From positions 8,233,186-8,297,185 of the forward strand of contig NC_085095.1 in assembly GCF_963422355.1 (NCBI RefSeq): a stretch of 64,000 bases of DNA. Direction: 5' to 3'. Shown piece by piece: positions 1-39,159 of the stretch (position 1 is its first letter; the number at the start of each line of letters is the position of its first letter). The stretch comes from Corticium candelabrum (taxonomy: Eukaryota > Porifera > Homoscleromorpha > Homosclerophorida > Plakinidae). A program made the position numbers and the translations under genes. Below the pieces are notes generated by a model, which saw nothing but the letters and a program-made list of their open reading frames with translations, made no database searches and was not told where the DNA came from.

Positions 1-28448
<28,448 letters not shown>

Positions 28449-28705
28449 TTTCCTTCAACAACAATCGCCAATTTGACAACACGCAAGGTAGAGCGTGTAA
28501 CTAGATACTTACACAAGTTTGAGTTTTGAAATGCTGGAACGAATTATATACACGAACACGTGGTGCGAAAGAAGAAAACAAAAAAGGGAGTACCCGCCAA
28601 ATAGTGTTAGCATCGGCGCACGCTAGCAATCGGGTTGCTATCAAATACCAAGTTGATAATTAATTCGACATATTTTTGGCTGTCCAGTATACGACTATTC
28701 ACTAG
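28449..28705. promoter_or_regulatory. Shared promoter region between ATM and the MCT gene, with an E2F-like site
   Basis: Only 257 bp separate the two divergent start codons. CCCGCCAAA at 28593-28601 is the reverse complement of TTTGGCGGG, the E2F consensus. E2F control of ATM is known in mammals; its use here is inference. No TATA box stands out. Confidence 0.5.
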
Positions 28706-30394
28706 ATGAGATCTCGGAAGCGAGAAGAGGACAAGCAGGATGTCCTATCAAAGAAAGTAGAGCCAACTTTAGAGAACCCTCCTGATGGAGGGTGGGGCTG
28801 GGTCGTCTGCTTGGCCTGTTTCTATGTCCAGTTCGTCGTTATTGGCTTGCAGTTTGCGTTTGGTGTGATCTATACGACGTATCTAGACCCGCGATGTGCA
28901 CACAACACTGTTGGAAACGCATCAGGTGACGGAACCAACGTTCACGGCAACAGTACGCCACCTCGTACAGACTGCGGAGGGTTTGGAGAAGGCAGAGGGA
29001 AGACAGGTAAAGGATCATTGTTTTTGTTACATATCGTTCTTTGCTGGCGAATAGCAAGGAAATGGAAAGAAGACGAGGACGCGGGTAGTCTTGTCTATAT
29101 TTTCGTGTTTCAGTTTGTTTTCTTTTTTATAGCGTGGGTCACGTCGATTTGTTTGGCTATCATTTTTGCAACAAGTCTGCCTATAGCTGGCATATTGTCT
29201 GACAAATTTGGATCTCGTCCTGTGGTGCTTGTTGGTGCCCTTCTGTCAGCAACTGCTTACTTGGTGAGCTCATATATGACTGAGCTATCATATCTCTACC
29301 TGTCATACGGTCTATTGGCTGGTATTGGCTTTGGGCTAGTGTACATGCCGTCTGTACTCACAATCGGCCAATATTTCAAACGGAAACGAGGATTTGCATA
29401 TGGACTGGCATGTGCTGGAGCTGATGTGGGAACAGTGACTATGGCACCCGTAACTCAAGTATTGCTGGATTGTATTCAGTGGCAGGGAGCTTTCAGGGTG
29501 TATAGCGGACTGGCCTTGTCGTTGGTGGTAGCAAGCTTAGTCTACCAGCCATTGCCCACACACTCTCGAACACTAGATCAAGACAAGGAAGTGGAGAAAC
29601 AGGAGCAGAGTCGTCGTCACGTCTGCATTGATTTTAGTTTGTGGATAAATCCTTTATTTCTAACTGCAACTGCAGCGAATGGTTTAATGGCATTCGGCTT
29701 CCTTATCCCTTATGTCCACTTGGTGAAACATGCTGAAGATATGAACATCGAGCCAAGAGAAGGTGCCCTACTCATTACATACATTGGAATATCATCTATC
29801 CTTGGAAGAGTGGTATTAGGCCGAGCAGCTGATCATCCGTTGATTAATAGACTATATGTTGTGCAGCTCAGTATTGCCATTGCTGGTGTGGCCAACATTG
29901 TCTGTCCATTCTTTACTAATTATAGTGGACTCATATTCTACTCTCTTCTGTTCGGAATGTTCAATGGCGCTGCTGTCTCTCTTATGCCTGCACTCTTAGT
30001 TGACTATCTTGGTATACAAAAGTTTGCACAGGCATTGGGGCTAATGCTAGGTGCTGAGGCTCTAGCTGTTCTCTTAGGACCACCATCTGCTGGGTGGATT
30101 TATGACTCCACACATTCCTATCACATTGCATTCTATTTGAGTGGAGCAGCTATGGTGAGTGGAGCTATTGTTCTTGCTGCATTGCCGTGTTTGAGGAGGA
30201 AGATGAAGCGGAAAGCACAAACAAAGCTTATTGCACAGCAAGGGCAACAAGACCTTGATCATGCCCCTACAGCAATAGTGTGTAGGACTGAAAGCTTTAG
30301 TATGGACTTTAGACTAAATGAGAGATCTTGCCACGACCTTGCAATGGCAATGACAAGACTGCAAGAGACAGCACAGAATTTGTCCAGCTTGTAA
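28706..30394 (+). CDS. Monocarboxylate transporter-like protein (SLC16 family)
   Basis: Two coding exons, 28706-29006 and 29133-30394, give 520 residues. The first has the SLC16 signature before TM1 (NPPDGGWGWVVCLACF), and the rest has the 12-TM major facilitator pattern: a loop after TM1, LPIAGILSDKFGSRPVVLVG between TM2 and TM3, a central loop (THSRTLDQDKEVEKQ), then six more TMs. The family moves lactate, pyruvate, ketone bodies or other small acids with protons across the plasma membrane; the substrate here cannot be told. The intron 29007-29132 (GTAAAG...TTTATAG) is 126 nt, divisible by three and stop-free, so unspliced RNA would encode a 562-residue form. The large first extracellular loop (HNTVGNASGDGTNVHG) is unusual. 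Divergent from ATM. Confidence 0.88.
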   Translation: MRSRKREEDKQDVLSKKVEPTLENPPDGGWGWVVCLACFYVQFVVIGLQFAFGVIYTTYLDPRCAHNTVGNASGDGTNVHGNSTPPRTDCGGFGEGRGKTGKGSLFLLHIVLCWRIARKWKEDEDAGSLVYIFVFQFVFFFIAWVTSICLAIIFATSLPIAGILSDKFGSRPVVLVGALLSATAYLVSSYMTELSYLYLSYGLLAGIGFGLVYMPSVLTIGQYFKRKRGFAYGLACAGADVGTVTMAPVTQVLLDCIQWQGAFRVYSGLALSLVVASLVYQPLPTHSRTLDQDKEVEKQEQSRRHVCIDFSLWINPLFLTATAANGLMAFGFLIPYVHLVKHAEDMNIEPREGALLITYIGISSILGRVVLGRAADHPLINRLYVVQLSIAIAGVANIVCPFFTNYSGLIFYSLLFGMFNGAAVSLMPALLVDYLGIQKFAQALGLMLGAEALAVLLGPPSAGWIYDSTHSYHIAFYLSGAAMVSGAIVLAALPCLRRKMKRKAQTKLIAQQGQQDLDHAPTAIVCRTESFSMDFRLNERSCHDLAMAMTRLQETAQNLSSL

Positions 30395-31071
30395 GTATGC
30401 AGCTGACTTTAAATAAATTGATTATTATACATCATTACAGTTGGGTAAGAAGGCAGTGAAGTATTTATATGTTTAAGCTTTAGTTTGATATTTATAATGA
30501 AAGTGTATACCAGACTACTCAGTAGTGTATTATCATTTCAAAGTATTCATGTCATGATGATAATAATATAGCAAGTTGGAAGGTGGATATGTTATGCTTG
30601 ACCTTACCGTGAAGTTCGTTTGACAAGTTGCATCTCTGAGGTTGCCACATAATGTTTATTGAAAGTCTGGAATTCTATCTGAGTGTGTAGTGGAAGCACT
30701 TGAGGTGTACATAATTCATATTAATCCACTCATTAGAGTAACCAGTCAGACACAAATGATACAAATCAGGTGATCTGAAGTATTAAGGGTGGATTAATAT
30801 GCTCTTCAGTTTAATATGAGATTAACAACTGGATTTGACTCTGTGCATATTGAATGGCCAACTGGTAGCTTGTTCCAGTGATCTTTGTCACGTTTGCCAT
30901 GTACACATTGCCAATACCTGTATATACTGGTTGCAGTACTAGACTGACACCATGTCAAAATGACAAACTGAATTGCAAATTCAGAAACAAAAGGCCACTG
31001 AAAAGTAGCAAACACATGAAGTTACATGGGATTTGTCCACTGTTAGCCATTAGCCTCCAACATCTTGAGGG
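30395..31071. other. Intergenic region between convergent MCT and BHMT genes
   Basis: AT-rich 677 bp holding the two 3' UTRs. AATAAA-like signals occur near 30410 (TAAATAAATTG). No ORF or repeat is convincing. Confidence 0.5.
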
Positions 31072-32968
31072 TTAACTAGCTAATGGAGAAGAAAATATGG
31101 GACTGAAAGGGCGTCCAGTCGCTGGTGGCTTGCTCCAATAATCTTTCCCTTGCCTGTAAGACAGCTGGTCACTGTCATGTCAGTCAGTAGATGGATGACC
31201 AATATATTCAGTACCTTAGTGCCATGGATGGACGAGTACTACCTCTCAAACTCTCTCCCCATGGTCCATGCTTCTTACTGGCAGCGCCTAAACAGCCAAC
31301 CCTCTCAGGTGCCAACTAGAAAAATCCAAAAATTATCCTTACACAACTATAAAGAAATACAATTAAAACAATCTATCAATCTTCAGCTTACAATTATGCT
31401 AAAACCTGTGATAATTTCATAACAGCTAGTAAGACAGAGCCAGACAGCAACTAATCAAAGTCAGGTAAAAAAGGGATCTGTACACTCCTAATTGGTGTCA
31501 AAGTCATCCTGTTCCATTCTTAAAATCACACAGCACATGAACTATTTAATTATCAAACATCCATTAGAAACAAGATCTACCTACCATCAACAATAGTTAT
31601 GCCTAGGATTATTAAGATTTCTTGGGTATATTGTTACCTCTTCTGCAATAGCTCTAATGTGGTAAGACTCCATTCCACAACATCCTCCAAGATATCTCAC
31701 ACCCATCTCATGAGCATCTCGAGCAAACTTGTGTATTTCAAATCGAGTTAGCAAACGAGGCTCAAGTGCTAAAATGAAATGAACAAAAAATTAAAGCTAT
31801 CAGCAGTGGCTTGTATACAGTCAGTATTATAAGTGATAAATTATACGTATACTAAATCATTAATACCAAAAGGATTCTCAGGACTCTCGATGAGACCAAA
31901 CTTGTTTACATCAGGTGTGTGATATGGCATTGGTTGACACATAAGATACGTATTGAGACCAGCTTCACTAAGAGCTTTCTTCATCATTCCTACTGTCCTT
32001 AAAGACATGGTGGGGTCAAACAAGCAGTTGACACCAACAACATGAGCACCTAAAACATACAATGACATGCAATGACCTAATCATAAATGTTTCTGTGAGA
32101 CTAACCAGCCTTCGCCATGGCCAATGCACATTCTTCAGGAGAATGACCATCAGCATCCCCTTCTGGTCCAATGCACATGCTTGCTGCTAAAGGCATGCCT
32201 ATAGTCTTACAGACTTCGATTGCCCACAGCATCTCTTCCAAATGACTAAAGAACTAGGCAGTAGAAAGAATACTTAGTCAAACGTGGAAACTCCAATTGT
32301 CTCTAGTAACCCCTAAACGTACTGTAGCTATACCGTCACAGTGCACAATATTTTTACCTCTATAATAAGAAAGTCAACGTCATGCTTGGCGAATACATCT
32401 GTTTGCACTTTAAACTCGCTCTGCACAACGGTCTTTCCTTTCCCTTCCGTATAACTGGGTGTGGGTGACAGTCCTGCAGCCACCAAAGTACCATATTGAT
32501 CTGCCACCTTCCTTGCCAAGCGACACGCTTCTTTATTGATGTTAGTTACACCGAAATTGGCTGCTGCCGTATTTCCTGCAGCTGCCAGCTTATCTTCACT
32601 AGCATAAAATGTAAACGCCTGCGTAACGTCAGCACCGGCTCTTGCAAACTCCTTGTGCAGACCAATGACAGCATCAGGATTCTCAACGACAGCTTCTGGT
32701 GTCCAATAGCCTGCCTTCACGTAGCCACGACGCTCAAGAACGAAACAATAGCTGCCATCACTAATGACCGGACCATCTGCAAGTCGTTCGAGTAGACCTT
32801 TTTTCTACACATGAGCATAAATAAAGCACATGTACAATGCATGCATGGACTGTGGAGGAGGTGAAAGGTCAATATCGGCAAAAAGTTGTAATTGTGCACA
32901 CATACTTCTGTCCTCTTTCTTTTGACTTCCTGGCTCTCGCCATCAGCGTGACTGCTCAATGCGGACAT
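31072..32968 (-). CDS. BHMT: Betaine-homocysteine S-methyltransferase
   Basis: Seven exons with closing phases: 32906-32968, 32358-32804, 32106-32253, 31867-32049, 31638-31768, 31215-31303, 31072-31153; 380 residues against 406 in human. It transfers a methyl group from betaine to homocysteine, giving methionine and dimethylglycine in the cytosol. Matches along its whole length: [118 protein letters not shown]. The three zinc-binding cysteines are present (VNC and GGCC). The C-terminal tail is shorter than in vertebrates. Its 5' flank is occupied by a transposon from 87 bp upstream of the ATG. Convergent with MCT. Confidence 0.95.
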
Positions 32969-33054
32969 ACTAAAAATTTAATTTAATTAAGCTAAAGTGT
33001 CACAAGATTTACAACGCGCGCTAGGAACCAATCTATTAAATAGCTACATTACTC

Positions 33055-34869
33055 TAGACTCGTGCCCAGTCCTCCACCGCGCTAGGTTGCTTACACCACG
33101 TGCGCTAGCTGTCACGTGTTTATACGTCCATGTGGTTTCACACGTGTGATTGGCCTCAGCACGGAGGAGGACTGGGACCATGCTTCGTCACGTGACAAAC
33201 ATGTTTGTAACGTGACCGAAATGGCGTGACATGATTGGTAGATACTACTTCTATTTAGCATGATAGTTCCGTAGGAGGGCTTTTGTAATGCATGATTACA
33301 CAATTAGAAAGACTAAGTACACAACAATTATAGAGCCACTAAGCCATTACGTGCCAATAACTTGTTGATGGCGTCCTTGTCCGTGAGAGTGCGACCAGAG
33401 AAGGACTTTCGAGAAGAGCGGTCTCAATGGTAAGTGCAAGTGCATTCGCGCGCGCCTAGACCTTCTACATACCTGTCGAGCCACACGAGTACGTGAAGGT
33501 AAGTAAAGTCTCTCTTTTTCAAAAGGCTGCGACGGGTCCTGATCCCTGTATCTGCCAGAGCACCGCGTTCAGGCGTCCCTGTTAGTTACGTCTGGCAGAT
33601 TTTGTTGGACCAATCTTAAGCTAATATCAGTCACGTCGAGGTGGCTCGTAAGCTTTCCCGGAAGCTCGCCACAGGATGGACCATGCCACCAGAACATACG
33701 TCTACGTTGGTATTGCCTTCGCAGCAGTCTCTGTTGGAGTTATAGCACATTCTACTGACGTTTCAGACTTGCGGAATCACCCCTCGCCTTATGCAAGTAA
33801 GATACGCACTGCGTACAAGAGGTGTGCACTTGCAGAGTGCCTGTCTGACCTGTAGATGTCACAAGGAGAAATCGACAAGATTCGAATCAAGCAAGTGGGA
33901 CTTGTCCAACTCCAGCGAAGCAACATGTCTCAAGAGATTATGCGGAGACGCCAATCAATTGGCAATTAGTAGAAACGACTCTGTCGTCCGAGGTAGATCG
34001 AACGTTTGCGGGAGTCCGACTGCTGTTCTCTTGGTCGAGGGCCTGTTTCGTGGCAAGATTTACGCCGTTTCTCCGTGAAAGACATCGAAGACACGATGCG
34101 TCGTCAAAGCCCTCATTTGTTTGGCATCTTGCAAGCGCTGGTCAAAGGGAAAGCCAACGAGGATGCTGACAGCACACGCCTGCAGGCTCTCATCACCGGC
34201 ACTGTGGCACTGAAGTTCTGAGATCGCCAAAGCAGTGGGATTGGACTCCTAACAGCCTACATGCTTGTTTGCTCGCGGTACAGGAAAGCAAGCAATTACA
34301 GACCTCAACCATCTTGGTGTCTCGCAATCATATCAACAGGTTTAGCGACGTCTAACTAAAGAACTTGACGAATGATTACCAGGATGTACAGCAGCTCACG
34401 AAAGAGACACACATCTGGGTGTATGACAATCTGAATTTGTATTTAGATTTAGATCTGCTCTAGATTTAATTTGTGAAGGTAGTCAAATGTACGAAATATG
34501 TCCGTCATGGGCTGCGTTATCCTACTCTAGACTCTGCTAGCCGGCGCAGTTTTACGAAGAGGATCGTGCATGTGCATGATGGCGTTGATTTGTGAGGCCA
34601 GGCGACTGACCGGTTGTAGGCAAGTTGTTAGGCTCTTGCTAATCTACCACCTTCTGTGTCGTTTAGCAGAGCCTCTTAGAAATCTTAGCTGAGACCAGTG
34701 GGCTGAGCTAAATAACTTAATTAGACTCAAAGCATGTCACGTGACGAAGCATGGTCCCACCGTGCTTAAGCCAACCACACGTGTGAAACCACATGGACCT
34801 ATACACACGTGACAGCTAGCGCACGTGGTGTAAGCAACCTAGCGCGGAGGAGGACTGGGCACGAGTCTA
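33055..34869. mobile_element. Mutator-like element with 9-bp target duplication and long TIRs
   Basis: Terminal inverted repeats of about 150 bp (outer end TAGACTCGTGCCCAGTCCTCC-like on both sides; inside them CACGTG, ACACGTGTG and GTCACGTGAC palindromes) enclose 1.5 kb. An exact 9-bp duplication ACATTACTC flanks it at 33046-33054 and 34870-34878. The interior is richer in GC than the surroundings and has short ORFs (33791-34078, 34006-34221), consensus GTAAGT or GTAAGA donors at 33430, 33499 and 33797, and a stretch from 33677 with a membrane-like YVGIAFAAVSVGVIA. No transposase is recognised, so it may be a gene-capturing (Pack-MULE-like) non-autonomous copy. It starts 87 bp upstream of the BHMT start codon. 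Confidence 0.75.
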
Positions 34870-34922
34870 ACATTACTCATAGAGCATAGTATGTGTAAGA
34901 GTTTAGTCATCCTAAAAATTTT

Positions 34923-35255
34923 TCTGAAAATTCAAAACACAGTGAAAAGTGCTATGAAAATTCTCCAGCTACCTGTTTAATTTATACTGTAGACTACCTG
35001 GACGACAAGGCTGGAAGTTAAGAAGCCTTCTGGCTTGCCAGTCATCTGGCTTGCCAGTCATCAACTAAATTTCTCTGCATGCGATTAAGAAAGTCTCTGA
35101 ATCACATGCAGATGACTCACGTGCAGAGAAATTTACTTGATGACTGGCAAGCCAGAAGGCTTCTTCACTTCGAGTGCTGGCCTTGTCTGGGAACAGTAAA
35201 ACAGCTAGAGAAATTTCATAGCACTTTTCACTGTGTTCTGAATTTTCTCTCACCC
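34923..35255. repeat. Foldback (inverted-repeat) element
   Basis: The left arm (AACACAGTGAAAAGTGC...AAGCCTTCTGGCTTGCCAG) recurs reversed in the right arm (CTGGCAAGCCAGAAGGCTTC...GCACTTTTCACTGTGTT); arms about 140-150 bp, spacer about 30 bp. A 16-bp piece, TCTGGCTTGCCAGTCA, is tandemly duplicated in the left arm only. No clear target duplication. Probably a MITE. Confidence 0.65.
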
Positions 35256-35409
35256 TTCAACAAATAGATATACATTAGGGTTGCCAATATGTAATTTGAC
35301 AAATAAATCTCCAGGCCAAAACTGTAGCCCAAAGAGACATTTGGGATTACCACTGTTGATATTGATTACTTTTAAACAACTGACATCAATAAATCATGTG
35401 GTCAGATTT

Positions 35410-35460
35410 CACACACACACACACACGCACGCGCGTGCGAGCGCACACACACACACACAC
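35410..35460. repeat. (CA)n/(CG)n tract at the 3' end of the inverted LINE copy
   Basis: CA units with a GCACGCGCGTGCGAGCGC centre. On the minus strand it directly follows the LINE 3' end ...GTGAAGTGAAG. Confidence 0.9.
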
Positions 35461-36908
35461 TTCACTTCACGCTGCGTTCATTCCAATGAGAAACGATGCA
35501 GGCCAAGGTCACCATAGGCTATATCAGAGGAGTGGATGTTCTCTGACAGCAGAAATACTCGTGGTTGTGGAGGCCTTGTTGCCGGAATGTTTGGTGACAG
35601 TACTGACATTGACTAGTCAGGGACTGACCATGTTTCTGTCTCTGGTGGTTTACAAGGCCAGCATGATTTACAGCAGTAAATCCACAACCATTAAGGCTGC
35701 AGTGTAAAGCAAACTCTGATGTCGTTTGCCTTGCTTTGCGGCAACGTTTCTGCTCATCCCTGCAGTATTTCTCTTGTTCTTCCTTCTTGAAATTTACTTT
35801 CTGTGTGGCAGCCCAGATCTGATTCCTCCACTCATTCCTATCTTCAGCTAGTATCCTCCAAACCCCATCACAATTGCAATTCCTTAAATTCCTCAGTACT
35901 AAATCGTTCCATCTCATTCTCTGGCCTCCGACTGAACGTCTACCCTGGGGTGATGCACACAACAAAAGCTTCCTTGGTAGATGACACTCATCAGACCACG
36001 AGCTCGTCGTCTCCACGTTTCGATTCAAGATTAAAACAAAGCGTTGTCAGTATCATCATTCTCCTCCTCGGCAGACCAAGTTTTTACCATCGGACAAAAT
36101 ATTAGCCTTTTGTGCATCTCTCGCAGATGCTTATGTCAGCCACCATGCTAACCCTAGTCCATGTTCACTTTGTATTGAGGATGAGTGGGCCTCCTTCAAG
36201 TCGATCAGCAATCCAGGAAGCCAGTGGCAACCCACCACCCTTGCCAAAGAAGAAGGAGGCTGATTGGATCACAGAAGAAGTGAGAAACCTCTCCAGAAAG
36301 AAGAAAGAAGCGTGGCTACACCTACGGAACATATCTAGTATTGATGACCAGCAACATCCAAATGCCTTGGCAGAGTATTGCAGACTGAGAAGTTAACCAA
36401 GGTGGCTGCTGACAAGGCATCCAAGTCTTCATCATCCTAGTAAAGAATAGATTCATTCTCTCAAGTGACATCGACAAGTTTCAACGTTGGGCAGAACATT
36501 TTGCAGAAGTGTCTAATTGTTGCTCATCAAGCTGCCAGTTGGATACTGATGCACTACCCGACATCATTGCTGCCACACCATCTTACAGAGAACTATTCCC
36601 AGACGATGAAAACTTGTCCCAGCCCATATCTGAAGATGAGATTCAGGTAGCTATCGCACAGCTCAGAGATGGTAAGGCTCCAGGAGATGACGGCATATCT
36701 GCTGAGTTGCTGAAGTTGGGAGGAGGCGAAACCATCTGCTGGCTCACTACACTGTTCAACTTCATCTGGAGCAGCGAGAGTATCCCCTCAGATTGGTTGA
36801 ACCACCTCATTGTCCCTCTTCACAAGAAGGGAAGTCGTTCCGAGTGCGACGACTATAGAGGCATTGCCCTCTTGAGCATCCCCAGCAACGTTTTTACTCG
36901 TGTTATAT
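35461..36908 (-). mobile_element. Rearranged copy of the zinc-finger LINE with an inverted 5' segment
   Basis: 35461-35990 (minus) encodes the C-terminal end (CHLPRKLLLCASPQGRRSVG, ending in two Cys-His fingers CGFTAVNHAGLVNHQRQKH and CQYCHQTFRQQ). From about 35991 to 36908 the sequence is the 5' part of the same ORF on the plus strand (DWITEEVRNLSRKKKEAW, DKFQRWAEHFAEVS, DGKAPGDDGISAELLKLGG), stopping abruptly at ...TTATATTGAAC next to (CA)n. A 5' part inverted relative to the 3' part, inside one pair of (GT)n flanks, is the layout expected of twin priming. Frameshifts near 36395 and 36480 break the 5' part. Confidence 0.78.
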
Positions 36909-36910
36909 TG

Positions 36911-36991
<81 letters not shown>
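36909..36991. repeat. (CA)n tract between two LINE copies
   Basis: About 41 CA units forming the 3' flank of the LINE at 36992-38987 and the outer flank of the inverted copy. Confidence 0.95.
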
Positions 36992-36993
<2 letters not shown>

Positions 36994-38987
36994 CACTTCA
37001 CGCTGCGTTCATTCCAATGAGAAATGATGCAGGCCAAGGTCACCATAGGCTATATCAGAGTAGATGTTCTTTGACAGCAGAAACGCTCGTGGTTGTGGAG
37101 GCCTTGTTGCCGGAATGTTTGGTGACAGTACTGACATTGACTAGTCAGGGACTGACCATGTTTCTGTCTCTGGTGGTTTACAAGGCCAGCATGATTTACA
37201 GCAGTAAATCCACAACTATCAAAGCTGCAGTGTAAAGCAAACTCTGATGTCGTTTGCCTTGCTTCGCGGCGACGTTTCTGCTCATCCCTGCAGTATTTCT
37301 CATGTTCTTCCTTCTTGAAATTTACTTTCTGTGTGGCAGCCCAGATCTGATTCCTCCACTCATTCCTATCTTCTGCTAGTATCCTCCAAACCCCATCACG
37401 ATTGCAATTCCTTAAATCCCTCAGTACTAAATCGTTCCATCTCATTCTCTGGCCTCCGACTGAACGTCTACCCTGGGGTGATGCACACACCAAAAGCTTC
37501 CTTGGTAGACAACACTCATCCATGCACAAGACGTGACCCAATAACCGAAGACGTCTCTGTGTCAGCATGGTGGAGATTCTTTGCAGGTGGGCTATCTTTC
37601 TGATGGAGGTGTCTGTCTTCCAGTCCCATAGGGACACTCCAAGGATGGAGTGTAGGCTTCTCATCACAAAACTCTGCAAGTGGTGTATCTGCAGCTCCAG
37701 AAGTACTGCTGTTTCCAAACCATACAAAAGGGTGGAAAGAAGTCCAGAGACAAAGATGTTCAGCTTGGTACTAGACTTGATCTTCCTCTGGTGCCAAAGA
37801 ATGCAGTTAAGTGACCCATATGACTGAGATGCCTTGGTTATCCGTGTTGATATATCAACATTCAAGGTGCAATTATTAGAAAGATAACTTCCAAGGTACT
37901 GAAAGGATGGTACCACCTCAATTGGATCACAATCAGGATGCAGAGAAATGGGAGATGGAGAATGGGCATCAGCTCCAGGTAGGACAGCTAGAAGCTTGGT
38001 CTTCTTGTAATTGATGGTAAGCCCCATGTGATGGAAAGACGAATCCGGAGATGTCAGCAGGGAAGATAGACTTTCATAAGAATCAGATATCAATGCCATA
38101 TCATCAGCATATTCAAATTCTGACACCGACACTTCTGATGTAAGCTTCTTCCTGTTTCCTACCAGGTCAGCATCATGAAGATATGACAAGCACACACCTA
38201 CATCTGGTTGGTGATCAGTAATGACAAGTCGAATCACAGAGTCAAAGCAGAGGTTGAATAAGGTTGGAGCAAGTACACAACCCTGTTCGACACCACTAGA
38301 AACAGAGAAATGATCTGAGATTTTACCATAGGTCCTTACAGTGGCAGAAGTGTTACTGTGCAATGCTTCAATGATTTTGAGCAGCTTAGATGGCAATTGG
38401 TAACAATACTGAAGAACAGACCAGAGAGCTGCTCTATTGATTGAATTGTAGGCCTTATGGAGGTCTACAAAACAGATGTATGAAGGACGATGGTACTCCC
38501 TGGCTTTTTCCATCAACACCCTGAGAGAAAAGAGTTGGTGGGTGCACCCTCTGCCCTTGCGGAAACCACACTGGTTCTCACGCAAGAGGGCCTCCGCTCT
38601 GGATTTGATCCTGTTCAATATAACACACGTAAAAAACTTGCTGGGGATGCTCAAGAGGGCAATGCCTCTATAGTTGTCGCACTCGGAACGACTTCCCTTC
38701 TTGTGAAGAGGGACAATGAGGTGGTTCAACCAATCTGAGGGGATACTCTCGCTGCTCCAGATGAAGTTGAACAGTGAAGTGAGCCAGCAGATGGTTTCGC
38801 CTCCTCCCAACTTCAGCAACTCAGCAGATATGCCGTCATCTCCTGGAGCCTTACCATCTCTGAGCTGTGCGATAGCTACCTGAATCTCATCTTCAGATAT
38901 GGGCCGGGACAAGTTTTCATCATCTGGGAATAGTTCTCTGTAAGATGGTGTGGCAGCAATGATGTCGGGTAGTGCATCAGTATCCAA
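36992..38987 (-). mobile_element. 5'-truncated LINE with reverse transcriptase and C-terminal zinc fingers
   Basis: Minus strand. An open frame of about 645 residues from the (GT)n border to a stop at 37050: LDTDALPDIIAATPSYREL, the reverse transcriptase (KAPGDDGISAELLKLGG, HKKGSRSECDNYRGIALLS, motif A CFVDLHKAYNSINR, SSGVEQGCVLAPTLFN, catalytic FEYADDMALIS), the connection region (LSTLLYGLETAVL), a basic RRSVGGQRMRWNDLVLRD segment, and two terminal Cys-His fingers. The N-terminal endonuclease is missing because the copy is 5' truncated at (GT)n. The frame is unbroken, which suggests a young insertion. It is probably an APE-type LINE; I cannot assign the clade. It ends 135 bp beyond the AKR7 stop codon. 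Confidence 0.85.
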
Positions 38988-38988
38988 C

Positions 38989-39021
<33 letters not shown>

Positions 39022-39025
39022 ACTC
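38988..39025. repeat. (CA)n/(CG)n tract at the truncated 5' end of the LINE
   Basis: CA units followed by CGCGCG and CA again; outer flank of the LINE insertion. Confidence 0.9.
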
Positions 39026-39159
39026 ACACATAAAATTTGGAAATGTTGTGATACAACTAAACAACATGTTCAACAACAAGCTCCATGTTTAACCAATAAT
39101 ACAGCAAGCAACATCAGTATTCACTGACAAAATGAACTACAATCACTATTTGCAATTGT

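Noticed and set aside
35065-35253. A possible last exon of AKR7 (EEAFWLASHQVNF) in the 35-kb foldback
   Set aside because: A much better last exon with the conserved CPHYFR end lies at 39160-39227, upstream of the LINE cluster.
38990-39023. Start codon of the LINE ORF inside the (GT)n tract (MCARARVCVCV)
   Set aside because: The frame merely runs into the microsatellite; the element is 5' truncated and its true start is missing.
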